This document shows, piece by piece, positions 8,574-16,716 of a DNA stretch of 41,373 nucleotides (its first letter is position 1; the number at the start of each line of letters is the position of its first letter). The DNA is from Promethearchaeota archaeon (lineage in GTDB: Archaea > Asgardarchaeota > Thorarchaeia > Thorarchaeales > Thorarchaeaceae). Under the pieces are notes generated by a model. It did no database searches. It was given only the letters and a program-made list of their open reading frames with translations, and had not been told where the DNA came from. A program made the translations under genes and the position numbers. The stretch spans positions 1 to 41,373 of the forward strand of contig JALVPN010000144.1 in the NCBI GenBank assembly GCA_027031765.1, written 5' to 3'.

Positions 8574-8637
8574 GGGACTACTCTGGAACAACCTATAATG
8601 GTCGTACGACACCCATAGGTAGTCCCTGTAGTGGACT
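8574..8637 (+). repeat. Nested and competing inverted repeats after the PadR gene
   Basis: Immediately after the stop codon, GGGACTAC (8574-8581) is repeated inverted as GTAGTCCC (8619-8626). Inside it, ACCTAT (8591-8596) pairs with ATAGGT (8615-8620) around the palindrome GTCGTACGAC (8601-8610). AGTCC at 8621-8625 can alternatively pair with GGACT at 8633-8637. The element may be a transcript 3' end, an operator, or a structured leader. There is no U-tract. Confidence 0.5.
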
Positions 8638-8674
8638 CAAGGGCCGACCCCGACAGTCCGGGTCTGTGCACCAT

Positions 8675-8684
8675 AGTAATAAAA
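8675..8684 (+). promoter_or_regulatory. Candidate TATA box of the sensor kinase-like gene
   Basis: AGTAATAAAA lies 43 bases before the GTG start at 8727. Initiation near 8710 leaves a leader of about 15 bases that holds the GGGGTGA ribosome site (8713-8719). Confidence 0.45.
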
Positions 8685-8726
8685 CGCACCGACCACCACA
8701 CAGGGTGAGATTGGGGTGAAAGACTA

Positions 8727-10289
8727 GTGGCCTTGGCTGGACGGAGCGTGCGCGGACTCTTGTCCGTAGTGTTGCTCACCTCCATGTTGTGCCTGCTGTT
8801 CACAAGTAGACCAGTCCTCTGTCAGAGTGGGCACACATGGACTGTCGGAATAGACAGGAACTATGCACCACACGAGTACTGGGTCGATGGGGAGGCGAAG
8901 GGGTTCAATGTTGATATCATCAATGCGCTGGCAGTGCGGATGGGTGTGGAAGTGAGCTGGGTACCACTCAGCTGGCACGACGCGTTGGAGGCCCTCAGCA
9001 ACGGTACTGTCGACAGCCTCTGCATGGCGCGCTCAGCCGAACGCGACACTTACTTTGACTTCAGCCGACCAATACTGAACCTGTCACTCCGGGTGTTTGT
9101 GAGACCCGAGGTGAGCGGAATCGTCACCCTTGAAGACCTGGCAGGACACACGGTGGCTGTGGAGGAGGGCGACATTGCAGACTCGATAGTCACAGAACGG
9201 TGCCCGGAGGCAAACATCGTACGTGTCAGGACTCAAGATGAGGCCATTCAGCTGGTAGCTAACGGTGAGGTCCTAGCAGCCTTTTGCAACGAGTATGCAG
9301 GGTACTATGCAGTGATGATGAATGACATTGACAATGTGAAGGTTATCGGCGAGCCGGTGGACATAGAACCGCGGGTCATAGCGGTCAGGGAGGGGGACAG
9401 AGAGCTGCTGCAGGCGATAGACGCCGCACTCGAGGAACTCTTTGAGTCGGGAGAGTATGAAACGATATTCGCCCGATGGTTCGGTACCGGACTGGATGGA
9501 AACCGGGAACTGGCACAAATCCGGACGCTGGTAGTAGCTGTGGCGGGGATTGTTGGAGCGGGCGTCCTGCTTGTGCTCACTTGGAACTGGTCGCTACGCA
9601 GGAGGGTCGACAGGGCGACGAGGAGAATCCTGCTCCTGACCGATATCTTTCGACACGATCTCAGGAACATCTGCCAGATAGGACTCTATAGTCTGGAGCT
9701 CCTTGAACTGAAGACGGATCTGAGAGATGGGGAGGCGGCCGACTTTGTCGAGAATGCGAAGAATGCGTTCAGAAGACTTGACAACCTGATAAACGACCTC
9801 TCGCTCCTAGAAACACTTGCATCAGAACGGCCGCCAAAGGGCGAGGTTGATGTGAAAGGGGCACTGTACTATGCGGCCGAACGGCTCAGGGCCGAGCAGG
9901 TAGGTGTAGATGTCCAGCTGATATTTGAGAGCGATAGGACACAAGTGATACACTCGTGCGAGCTGTTGCCCGAGGCCCTCTTCCGGGTGATGCGATACGT
10001 AGCTGTGAAGACGCAACCAGATGGGGGCAGATACATCATCGTGAGGGTAAGGAGGACAAGGTTGCACACCGAAATCTCCATTGGGAGCCCGGAACTGGTA
10101 GTACCACCAGACATGAGAGAGAACAGGTTCTTGAGGTATGCAGGGGACTCTCACGCTGAGGTCGGGCTGGACCTGTCTGTTGCCCATAGTATAGTGTCCC
10201 AGTGCGGCAAGGGGACAATAAGGGTGGAGATTAGTCCGACCAGTGATGAAGGCACAGGAGCAACATTCGTAATCACGCTGGGCCAGTAG
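8727..10289 (+). CDS. Sensor protein: extracellular solute-binding domain plus degenerate histidine-kinase region
   Basis: Residues 1-32 form a signal peptide or anchor. About 35-255 is a solute-binding protein family 3 domain: it starts with a VGIDRNYAPHEY strand, continues with KGFNVDIINALA, and has the D-x-F-DFSRP signature. A membrane helix follows (about 268-290). The cytoplasmic part has an H-box-like FRHDLRN with His 310 and a helical hairpin to about 365. The C-terminal 140 residues resemble the HATPase fold only loosely: the N-box asparagines are replaced (ALFRVMRYVAVK), no DxGxG is visible, and a GLDLSVAHSIV helix stands in the G2 position. It thus looks like an amino-acid or small-solute sensor whose ATP-binding site is altered. 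The GTG start has a GGGGTGA site seven bases upstream. No receiver gene is adjacent. Confidence 0.8.
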   Translation: MALAGRSVRGLLSVVLLTSMLCLLFTSRPVLCQSGHTWTVGIDRNYAPHEYWVDGEAKGFNVDIINALAVRMGVEVSWVPLSWHDALEALSNGTVDSLCMARSAERDTYFDFSRPILNLSLRVFVRPEVSGIVTLEDLAGHTVAVEEGDIADSIVTERCPEANIVRVRTQDEAIQLVANGEVLAAFCNEYAGYYAVMMNDIDNVKVIGEPVDIEPRVIAVREGDRELLQAIDAALEELFESGEYETIFARWFGTGLDGNRELAQIRTLVVAVAGIVGAGVLLVLTWNWSLRRRVDRATRRILLLTDIFRHDLRNICQIGLYSLELLELKTDLRDGEAADFVENAKNAFRRLDNLINDLSLLETLASERPPKGEVDVKGALYYAAERLRAEQVGVDVQLIFESDRTQVIHSCELLPEALFRVMRYVAVKTQPDGGRYIIVRVRRTRLHTEISIGSPELVVPPDMRENRFLRYAGDSHAEVGLDLSVAHSIVSQCGKGTIRVEISPTSDEGTGATFVITLGQ

Positions 10290-10325
10290 GCAGTGGCAGG
10301 TCCTGGGGTCAACGTCGTCGCACAC

Positions 10326-11102
10326 CTATTCAGCATCTACTACTGCATCGACCACCAAGGTGCGACTGGACTCTATGAATGGCCTAGCAGAATAGTCTGC
10401 AAAACAAGAAACGGTCCCAAAGCCGGCGTCGTGTAGGGTTTCCACAAGCCAGAGGGGGCTTATGTTGAGAACCCGTTGTGTGACTGTGGAAGACTGCCAA
10501 TGGTCGCCAGTGCGTTGCGCAACTAGGAATACCAACGTGGACACCGGTTCAGATGGCAGGTGGTCGAAGAACCTCGCAAAAACGACCGGAGTGCCACTTC
10601 TGCCAGCACCCACACGCATGGGTAAGGGGCTCAGAGGCGAGGCCCGGAGTACATCAAAGTTCAGCAACTGGAGCACAGTCCGGCCATGTGGGGACAACAT
10701 GTCAGCAAGGGTGTATAACAGCTGCTCAACATCAGTGAGACTTGGCAGTAGCGACAGCGAGTTGCCAATGCACAGTACCATCTGGATGTCGCCTTGTGCA
10801 ATTAGTGTCGCATCACGCATATCAGCCAAGATGAACTGTGGGGTGGGTACGACACTCTGGGCAAGGACATGGGCAGCCCGGATCATTGCCAGACTAGAGT
10901 CAATCCCGATGACCCTGTACCCACGGCGCGCTAGGGCCACCGCATGGTGTCCACTACCACATGCAATATCTATGACCGAACCGCTATCTGGTGTGGCAAG
11001 CCTCTCCGTGATGAATGGCAGTTCTCTACCCAGACGGGTACGCCAGTCAATTGTCTGGTCATAGGCCAGCGCCACTTCGTCGAACACGGCCAGTCCAATC
11101 AC
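10326..11102 (-). CDS. Class I SAM-dependent methyltransferase
   Basis: This 258-residue soluble protein has the methyltransferase-11/25 type Rossmann core: motif I VIDIACGSGHHA at about 44-55, an acidic end of strand 2 (GIDSS), FILADMRDA as motif II/III, and an aromatic- and Leu-rich fourth strand (IQMVLCIGNSLSLL). The N-terminus VFDEVALAYDQ is typical of small-molecule methyltransferases. The substrate cannot be read from the sequence. The start is GTG 11102. A second in-frame GTG, 15 bases further into the gene, begins nearer the conserved FDEVA. It follows the reductive-dehalogenase-like gene in the same direction after 115 bases that contain a perfect 16-bp palindrome. It ends convergently with the sensor gene, 36 bases away. 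Confidence 0.85.
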   Translation of the reverse strand: MIGLAVFDEVALAYDQTIDWRTRLGRELPFITERLATPDSGSVIDIACGSGHHAVALARRGYRVIGIDSSLAMIRAAHVLAQSVVPTPQFILADMRDATLIAQGDIQMVLCIGNSLSLLPSLTDVEQLLYTLADMLSPHGRTVLQLLNFDVLRASPLSPLPMRVGAGRSGTPVVFARFFDHLPSEPVSTLVFLVAQRTGDHWQSSTVTQRVLNISPLWLVETLHDAGFGTVSCFADYSARPFIESSRTLVVDAVVDAE

Positions 11103-11110
11103 TTCCGGCA

Positions 11111-11126
11111 GACACCATATGGTGTC
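11111..11126. promoter_or_regulatory. Perfect 16-bp palindrome upstream of the methyltransferase gene
   Basis: GACACCATATGGTGTC is a perfect inverted repeat starting eight bases upstream of the GTG start at 11102. Its central ATAT and its position suggest an operator that overlaps the promoter or leader. The binding protein is unknown. Confidence 0.45.
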
Positions 11127-11217
11127 ATATTGAACCGAGGGGGAGATGGATAAGTCCTTGGGAAGCGGGCCCTCCGGGCAACTGCCTGATCAGATGCTAT
11201 CAGGACGACCAACGACA

Positions 11218-12575
11218 TCATGCCAACGGTGGGGGGATTTGCCATCCAGACCCAAACAGGTCGTCCAGCGCAACAACTGGCCGGTCCAGTGCGGGGACGT
11301 ATTTCGTCGACCACAGGATGACGTGTCTGAGCATACGCATCGCTGGCGCGTCGGGTTTGTTGTACGGACAGGAGCGGATACAGTTACAGTTGGAGCAGTC
11401 CGTACCGTTGTCAAGCCAGTACCCATGACAGGCCTCAACATCGACGTACCACTTCTTCACGCCAGGGTCATTTGACCTGCACACGCCCTCCCAAGTCTGT
11501 TCCCGCTCGTAGGGGATTGCCTGAAACGGGCAGTGTCTGTCACACTTGTCGCACACCTCGCAGAACCGGATTACAGACTCGCAGAACTCCATGTCGGGAC
11601 CGTCAGGGCCCAGTGGCATGTCGGTGAGCACTGTGCCAATGCGCACATACGAGCCATACTTTGGAGTGATGAGCAGTCCGTGCCGTCCGTACTGCCCCAG
11701 GCCGGCATCGATGACCAGTGGCACACTCAGTGCCACATCGTTCCCACACACCACTGCCCGGTAGCCCATGTCCTCGATGGACTGAGCAAGCATGAGTTCA
11801 ATCACGACCAGCCGGGAGTAGCCCACGGCCGTTGGAACACTTGCAAGCATCGCTGGGGAGCTGCTGATGGACTCGTAGTCCATGCGGACAACAAGGACAA
11901 CAGCACGGTTGATGTCAGACGGGATGTTGTAGGGCACACCGAAGCGGTCCTTCGCATAGACCCATCGTCTGTCAAGCGCTGCAATGCCGACATCATCTGC
12001 TCCGAGATGGCGTGCAACACGCTTCGCGAGGGGCGCAGGTGCTCTGGACTTGCAGACACACGCTTGCTGGCTGGATCACCTACTAGACCACAGGGTCTGA
12101 GCTCGACCACATTGCCATAGACCCACCATGGTGCCACAAGTAGGGCGGACTCTGCAGGCGAGTACCCAAGAATGCCAAGCTCGACCACATGTGCTGCCCC
12201 AGAGTACGCACTACGTCCATAGTACTTGAAAGACGGCTCCTGCTGTGCACAGGCAAATATGTGGTCGGTTTCGCAGAAGCGACAGTATGATGGGCGCACA
12301 CGGTACGGTCGACTCTTGGACTGGACGGCTTGGCCACGGTCACTAGTGCGCTGCGGCGGGGTCGTCTTCCGACCGTATTCCGGGACAATGGCCCCCAGTG
12401 GGCAGGAAGGCACACATCCGAGGCAGGCGGTACACTCGGAGGGCCGCACAGTGGGGCGGCCACTCTCCCTGTTGAGGGCAAGTGGACTCCGTCCCTTGCG
12501 TACAGAAACGAACGAGACCACACATTCAAAGTCGCAACCAGACGGGTCGCATGTCTTCGGGTCTATGACCGCCAT
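11218..12575 (-). pseudogene. Reductive-dehalogenase-like Fe-S protein with N-terminal ferredoxin domain, frameshifted
   Basis: Two frames make one protein. The N-terminal frame (from ATG 12575) has an RLI/ABCE1-like ferredoxin start with Cys 9, 14 and 18 (the fourth Cys replaced by Phe 22), then CTACLGCVPSCP at 48-59 and CRFCETDHIFAC. The second frame continues with KRVARHLGADDVGIAAL (readable from about 12030), a core rich in landmarks of reductive dehalogenase/QueG-like proteins (MDYE, GYSRL, CGNDVALS, DAGLGQYGRHGLL), and ends with two clusters, CEVCDKCDRHCP and CSNCNCIRSCP. The switch lies at the GGGG run 12030-12033. A one-base indel there would restore a protein of about 450 residues. 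No Tat signal is seen, so it would be cytoplasmic. It is either a real frameshift or a consensus error. Substrate specificity is unknown. Confidence 0.8.
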
Positions 12576-12773
12576 GTCTCGTGCCAGCCCGGAGGTGTGG
12601 GGCCCTCATGCGGCCAGAGGGTATTATCCACGCTTGTCCTCGGCCCAGACAGACTTCTATGACTCCGTACGGACAGTGCCATTCTGGGCCATCGTACGTG
12701 TTCCCAGTGACACAAAAACTAAATCGTGCCGCCGTGCTACCAGTGATGACCCCTGACAAGGGAGAGAGGCCTG

Positions 12774-13202
12774 ATGACGATTGACCCACTCCTAGATGCC
12801 CTCAAGAAGATTCCAGTGGAGATGCTTGCAAGTGCGCTTGACAGCCTACCAGTAGAGTTCACGATAATCGACGCAGAAGAAAGAGTCCTGTTCTGGAACC
12901 AGCACGGTACACGCACATTCAAACGTGGCCCGGGAGTGATTGGTCGGAATGTCCGCATGTGCCATCCAAAGTCCAGTCTCGACAAGGTCGAAAGAGTGAT
13001 TGAGCTCCTGAAGAGTGGCAAGAAGGATCATGTTGACTTCTGGATTGATATTGGGGAAGGTGATGACAAGAGGAAAATCCTCATACGGTACTTCGCCATC
13101 CGAGATGACGAGGGGAAGTACCTTGGAGTCCTTGAGGCCACACTCGACCTGACACCACTCCAGGAGATAACGGGGGAGAAACGGCTCCTAGACGTGGAGT
13201 AG
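12774..13202 (+). CDS. Single PAS-domain protein (DUF438-type PAS)
   Basis: This 142-residue soluble protein is almost entirely one PAS domain. It has the DSLPVEFTIIDAEERVLFWNQ entry, a CHPKSSLDKVERVIELLKSGKKD segment with a conserved Cys-His, then DFWIDIG and the closing strands IRYFAIRDDEGKYLGVLEATLDLT. This matches the PAS type found at the end of DUF438 proteins, where the conserved His has been suggested to bind haem or another ligand. No output domain is attached, so it would act through a partner. ATG 12774 is preceded by AGGGAGAGAGG. It is divergent from the Fe-S protein gene, with 198 bases between them. Confidence 0.83.
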   Translation: MTIDPLLDALKKIPVEMLASALDSLPVEFTIIDAEERVLFWNQHGTRTFKRGPGVIGRNVRMCHPKSSLDKVERVIELLKSGKKDHVDFWIDIGEGDDKRKILIRYFAIRDDEGKYLGVLEATLDLTPLQEITGEKRLLDVE

Positions 13203-13593
13203 GGGCTGCATGTCAATATGAGGACACAGAGGACACGTCATCCCCGGGTCACTGTCCACACGGAGGACTGCACGGGGGTGTCTAAGGTGTGTCCGGGGGT
13301 GCCCTGAGAGGATGTTCGGGGGCGTCAGAAACGTAGAGAGCATGCGCACGGTAGTGGTGGTGGAGCCGGAACACAACTGTGTGGCCTGTCTTCTGTGTGA
13401 AGTGGTCTGCCCGGTGGACGCAGTACATGTCGTGACGTACGGCAGGTCTGATGACACGCTTGGTGCGCTCCTGCTCTAGTCTGCACAACCGGGTGGCCAC
13501 GTACTCGACCGTGGGTGTTCGTTGGCAGTTCCCCTTTTGGGGGTGCAGCACCCCGTTATGTCCGGAATGCCGTTTCTCTCTGCGTGACCGGAA
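13203..13593. other. Gap between PAS gene and acyl-CoA dehydrogenase remnant
   Basis: Apart from the ferredoxin-like remnant, no gene is supported here. The minus-strand open frames are low-complexity shadows without recognisable domains. A CCCCTTTTGGGGG-like inverted stretch occurs near 13530-13545. Confidence 0.4.
13222..13479 (+). pseudogene. Small ferredoxin-like remnant with two Cys clusters
   Basis: One frame open from 13222 to the TAG at 13477-13479 shows GCLRCVRGCPERM and, 26 residues later, CVACLLCEVVCPVDAVHV. The second cluster is a perfect C-x2-C-x2-C-x3-CP [4Fe-4S] motif. The first is shorter (C-x2-C-x3-CP). ATG 13342 would give a 45-residue product with the second cluster only, preceded by no clear ribosome site. 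It ends abruptly after the motif. It could be a small ferredoxin or the broken piece of a larger redox subunit. The disrupted acyl-CoA dehydrogenase just downstream favours decay. Confidence 0.5.
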
Positions 13594-14813
13594 ATGTGTG
13601 GCGTGTCGCTGAGCGACAATGAGAAGGCCATCCGTAATCGGACACGCACTTTTGTACGTGACCGGGTTGACCGGGAGCTCGTCCTAAAGGTGAATGGATG
13701 GGAGGAATACTCATGCGAGTTCATCAAATCCGCAGGGGACACAGGACTACTGGGGCTGCGTTTCCTACGTAGATATGGTGGGCACAGACTAGACTGGGTC
13801 CACGAGGTGCTTGCACTTGGAGGTCGGAGTGCTGGGATTGCACTTGCATGTGCGTACTCGCTCCTCAGTACTGTGGGACAGGGCATCCACTGGTTCGGCA
13901 CGGAAGAACAGAAGAAGATGTATCTTGAGCCAACACGGTGCGGTAAGACGATTTGTGGAGATGGGCTGACCGAGCCCCGGGGTGGTTCGGAATTCCTTGG
14001 CACCAACACAGTGGCCATCAAGGAGGGCGACACGTACACAATCAACGGCAGGAAGCGCTTTGTTGCGGGGGTGTTGGTAGAGACTACTTCCTTGTCTATG
14101 CACGAATCAGTTCTGATGCCCCGTCACATAGGTCACTGACGGCATTCCTAGTGGACAGGGATGCAGACGTTGAGGTCGCTGAGGAATACGAGCTGATGGG
14201 GCGTCGGGGGGTGGGGGCGGCCCGAATTGTGTTCTGGGAGGAGGTACCTGAGGCCGCCGTACTCGGCAAGGTTGATGGCGGCACAGCAGTGTTCAATACA
14301 ATAATGGTGTCCGAACGGCTAACCTCTGCATCAAACCCACTTGGAATGGCACGGGCGGCGCTTGAGATTGCGGTCAGGTATGCAGACCGGCGGCAGGCGT
14401 TCGGTGGGGGAATGAAACAACTTTGAGGAGACAAGTTTCAAGTTGGCGACTGTGCGACGCGGCTCGATGCAGGCCAGGGGCTCGTGTACCGTGCAGCCAA
14501 GGTCGCAGACACTAGGAGGTGGTGTAGGAGGGAAGTCGCACAGGCAAAGCCGTTCTGCACCGAGGCGGCCCTCAAGGTTGTCAGCGAGGCCATGCGAGTC
14601 CTTGGCGGTATAGGCCATACCAACATCTGTTTCATTGAACGTCTGTTCCCAGACGCACATCTTGTCACCATATTGACTGGGAGCAATGAGATACAGCGTC
14701 CAATCGTCCAGAAGGAATTGTTCAAGGAAGTCCTGTCTGAAGGCCGTTCGGATAGTCGTGATGTCAAGCCCTACACGCCGGGGGTACACAAGGTAGCGAA
14801 AAAAGGTGTTTGA
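13594..14813 (+). pseudogene. Acyl-CoA dehydrogenase, disrupted by a frameshift and an in-frame stop
   Basis: Three pieces align in order to one acyl-CoA dehydrogenase of about 400 residues. The first frame (from 13594) has GLLGLRF, RYGG, then FGTEEQKKMYL and GLTEPRGGSE (FAD/substrate region). At the G-run 14067-14071 the frame changes, and DYFLVYARISSDAP, TAFLVDRD, and the helix with PLGMARAALEIAVRYADRRQAFGG follow. A TGA at 14424-14426 interrupts, and the same frame resumes with FQVGDCATRLDAG, MRVLGGIGHTN and TGSNEIQRP. At the MCAD Glu376 position of the LTGSNEIQ stretch a Thr is seen, although some families place the base elsewhere. Several conserved N-terminal positions are also poor. Sequencing error at the G-run is possible, but the extra TGA makes a pseudogene more likely. 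Beta-oxidation of an acyl-CoA is the family's role. Confidence 0.82.
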
Positions 14814-14823
14814 GGAAGACCCG

Positions 14824-15321
14824 ATGAGATACCACACAGGACAGGGCACAGTGACTGGCCGCAAACCCGGCAGTGAGTATTTCAGGCACGGTCGCAGAGC
14901 CAATACTGCAGCACCAGTACGGGTGCAGGCCTACGAGGTGAAATCAAGGGTGCAGGCCTATAACATAGTCCACTTTGCAACTACAGTAGTCCCTGGCGTC
15001 GTATTTGGGCTCTTGGTCGGATATGTGTTGGGTGGCTGGCAAATCCAGTCGCGCACGCGACTCGTCATCATTGCGCTCCTGGCACTGATTGGGGGTGTAA
15101 TGGTCGCACTTGGATACAGACTGCTCATGGGTCTGGAACCACTAGACCTCATCTTGGCATTCATGTCCTTTGTCTCAGGAGTGGGCCTTGGCAGCGGTAT
15201 CGGGTGGGTGCCTGAGGGGCCGCCTGCGCCAAAGCGTCATGTCAGGTATGACCCTGATGAGGACGACCGTGAGTTCGACAGGCAGCTCAGGGAGTCACTG
15301 GGTATCGATGAGGACGAATGA
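14824..15321 (+). CDS. Small membrane protein with three predicted helices and acidic tail
   Basis: I do not recognise a family. The 165-residue product has a polar N-terminus of about 45 residues, then three hydrophobic segments (roughly 48-72, 81-103 and 107-128, the last rich in Gly and Ser), and a C-terminal tail with many Asp/Glu (YDPDEDDREFD and GIDEDE). ATG 14824 is chosen because GAGGAAG lies at 14812-14818. An upstream TTG at 14806 would overlap the preceding remnant. It is followed by another membrane protein gene in the same direction, about 130 bases on. Confidence 0.68.
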   Translation: MRYHTGQGTVTGRKPGSEYFRHGRRANTAAPVRVQAYEVKSRVQAYNIVHFATTVVPGVVFGLLVGYVLGGWQIQSRTRLVIIALLALIGGVMVALGYRLLMGLEPLDLILAFMSFVSGVGLGSGIGWVPEGPPAPKRHVRYDPDEDDREFDRQLRESLGIDEDE

Positions 15322-15452
15322 TACTGTACGACTCCCCGAGGGGCACAATCAATGACGGGGTGAGTGGCCACAACGTCATGGAAACGTTCATAATCACGGG
15401 GGGGAGCTATTGCAGGTTCCAATCCGGACGAGCAGAACCGAGATGGATAGAC

Positions 15453-16649
15453 ATGATGCATAAGCCCAGCACTGCTCCGCTCTTTGCTGCAATGTTACTG
15501 CTCACCCTATGTATGGTACTGCCCAGCAGTACAGCACAGACATGGGGTGGTGATGAGAACCTGTCAGTACTCGTGGAGGTGGACGGGGCACCAATTGGCC
15601 CCAACAACCAGACCATACCGGTCTCAGATGTGATGGAACTGACACTTTGCATTCGTGCAAATGTGTTGCTCACACTGCAGAGTATCACATTCCGACTCTC
15701 CTATCTCGGGATTCCAATGATGAACCAGCCAAACGAGTTTGACATCCTGCTGCCAGCGGGCTACAACAGCACGCAGGACATCCCTGTCGACCTGAGTACG
15801 CTAAGTCTGGACGGCATCAGCCTGATCAGTGGTACAGTTGAGGGGAGCCTGGCCTTCGTCTACAATGTGACCCCGTACGAGAACAACACCATTGTCCAGA
15901 GGTTCAAAATAGCAATGGGTAGCGGGAACCCGCTGTATTCAGTACCGGGGATTATCACGGTCGGGCTGACGGCGATGACTGCCATATCCCTCCTCCTTGC
16001 TCTGGCGCAGTTCCAAGGGGGTATATTTGCTGCCGCCCGTATAAGACAGGCCACGCGCGCAAGAGATGTCAAGGTGTTCCCAAAACAGACCGTCCTTGGG
16101 AGAAAGAGAAGGAGAAGGAAAGAAGACCAAGAGATACCGGCTGACCTGTCGGAACGGGCAACCGAGATAGCACAGGACGCATGGGACGGACGCTACTGCC
16201 CCAAGTGTGGCAAGCGGTGGAAGAGGGGTGCCCCGACCTGTGCAAAGTGTGGATTGGACATGGAGTCTGCACGTCGACTGTTCGCCGAGAGAGTCGGCAA
16301 GCTGGCACCAGCCGCACTTGAGGTCATACGTCCAGGGACACGGATGACGGTCGGCGAGCTCTCAAAGAAGCTCAGAGTCCGGGCTGAGATTGGTGGTGCC
16401 ATTGCAGCCGCGCTGTTGGAGATGAACCTGCTCCGGACACGGAGTGTCAGGGTGCCACTGAAGAAAATCACATTCTCAGGCTCCACCATTGTGGGGCTAT
16501 ACCTGAGCTGGTCGCAACTCCTGGGTGGTACGACGCCGTCGTGGATATACGTACTACTGTTGACAGCAGGAGCACTCGTTGCCACAGTGACATTCGCATA
16601 CTGTCTGCGGTGGCTGGCCCGGGTGCCGAGGTTCGGATACGGGGAATGA
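15453..16649 (+). CDS. Membrane protein with ectodomain, cytoplasmic zinc ribbon and winged-helix-like segment
   Basis: From ATG 15453 the 398-residue product begins with a signal peptide (about 8-28). An extracellular beta-rich domain of about 135 residues with several N-glycosylation-type NxT/S sites follows, then a membrane helix (about 163-187), a basic linker, and a zinc ribbon with Cys 248, 251, 263 and 266 (CPKCGKRWKRGAPTCAKCG). A helical region (about 270-330) with TVGELSKKLRV and AIAAALLEMNLLRTRSV looks like a winged helix. Two more membrane helices (about 347-390) end the protein. The family is not recognised. Longer frame upstream (to 15318) is open, but it adds a non-hydrophobic stretch before the signal peptide and is rejected. 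The role may be membrane-linked signalling (inference). Confidence 0.72.
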   Translation: MMHKPSTAPLFAAMLLLTLCMVLPSSTAQTWGGDENLSVLVEVDGAPIGPNNQTIPVSDVMELTLCIRANVLLTLQSITFRLSYLGIPMMNQPNEFDILLPAGYNSTQDIPVDLSTLSLDGISLISGTVEGSLAFVYNVTPYENNTIVQRFKIAMGSGNPLYSVPGIITVGLTAMTAISLLLALAQFQGGIFAAARIRQATRARDVKVFPKQTVLGRKRRRRKEDQEIPADLSERATEIAQDAWDGRYCPKCGKRWKRGAPTCAKCGLDMESARRLFAERVGKLAPAALEVIRPGTRMTVGELSKKLRVRAEIGGAIAAALLEMNLLRTRSVRVPLKKITFSGSTIVGLYLSWSQLLGGTTPSWIYVLLLTAGALVATVTFAYCLRWLARVPRFGYGE

Positions 16650-16716
16650 TTGCCCAGTGCTCCGTGCACCAGCATGACAGCCCGAAACGCGGCGGTCTTG
16701 AGGACGGGAACAGAGG

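Noticed and set aside
14424-14426. TGA read as selenocysteine in the acyl-CoA dehydrogenase
   Set aside because: Family has no selenoproteins at this place, a frameshift is also present, and no SECIS-like structure was evident.
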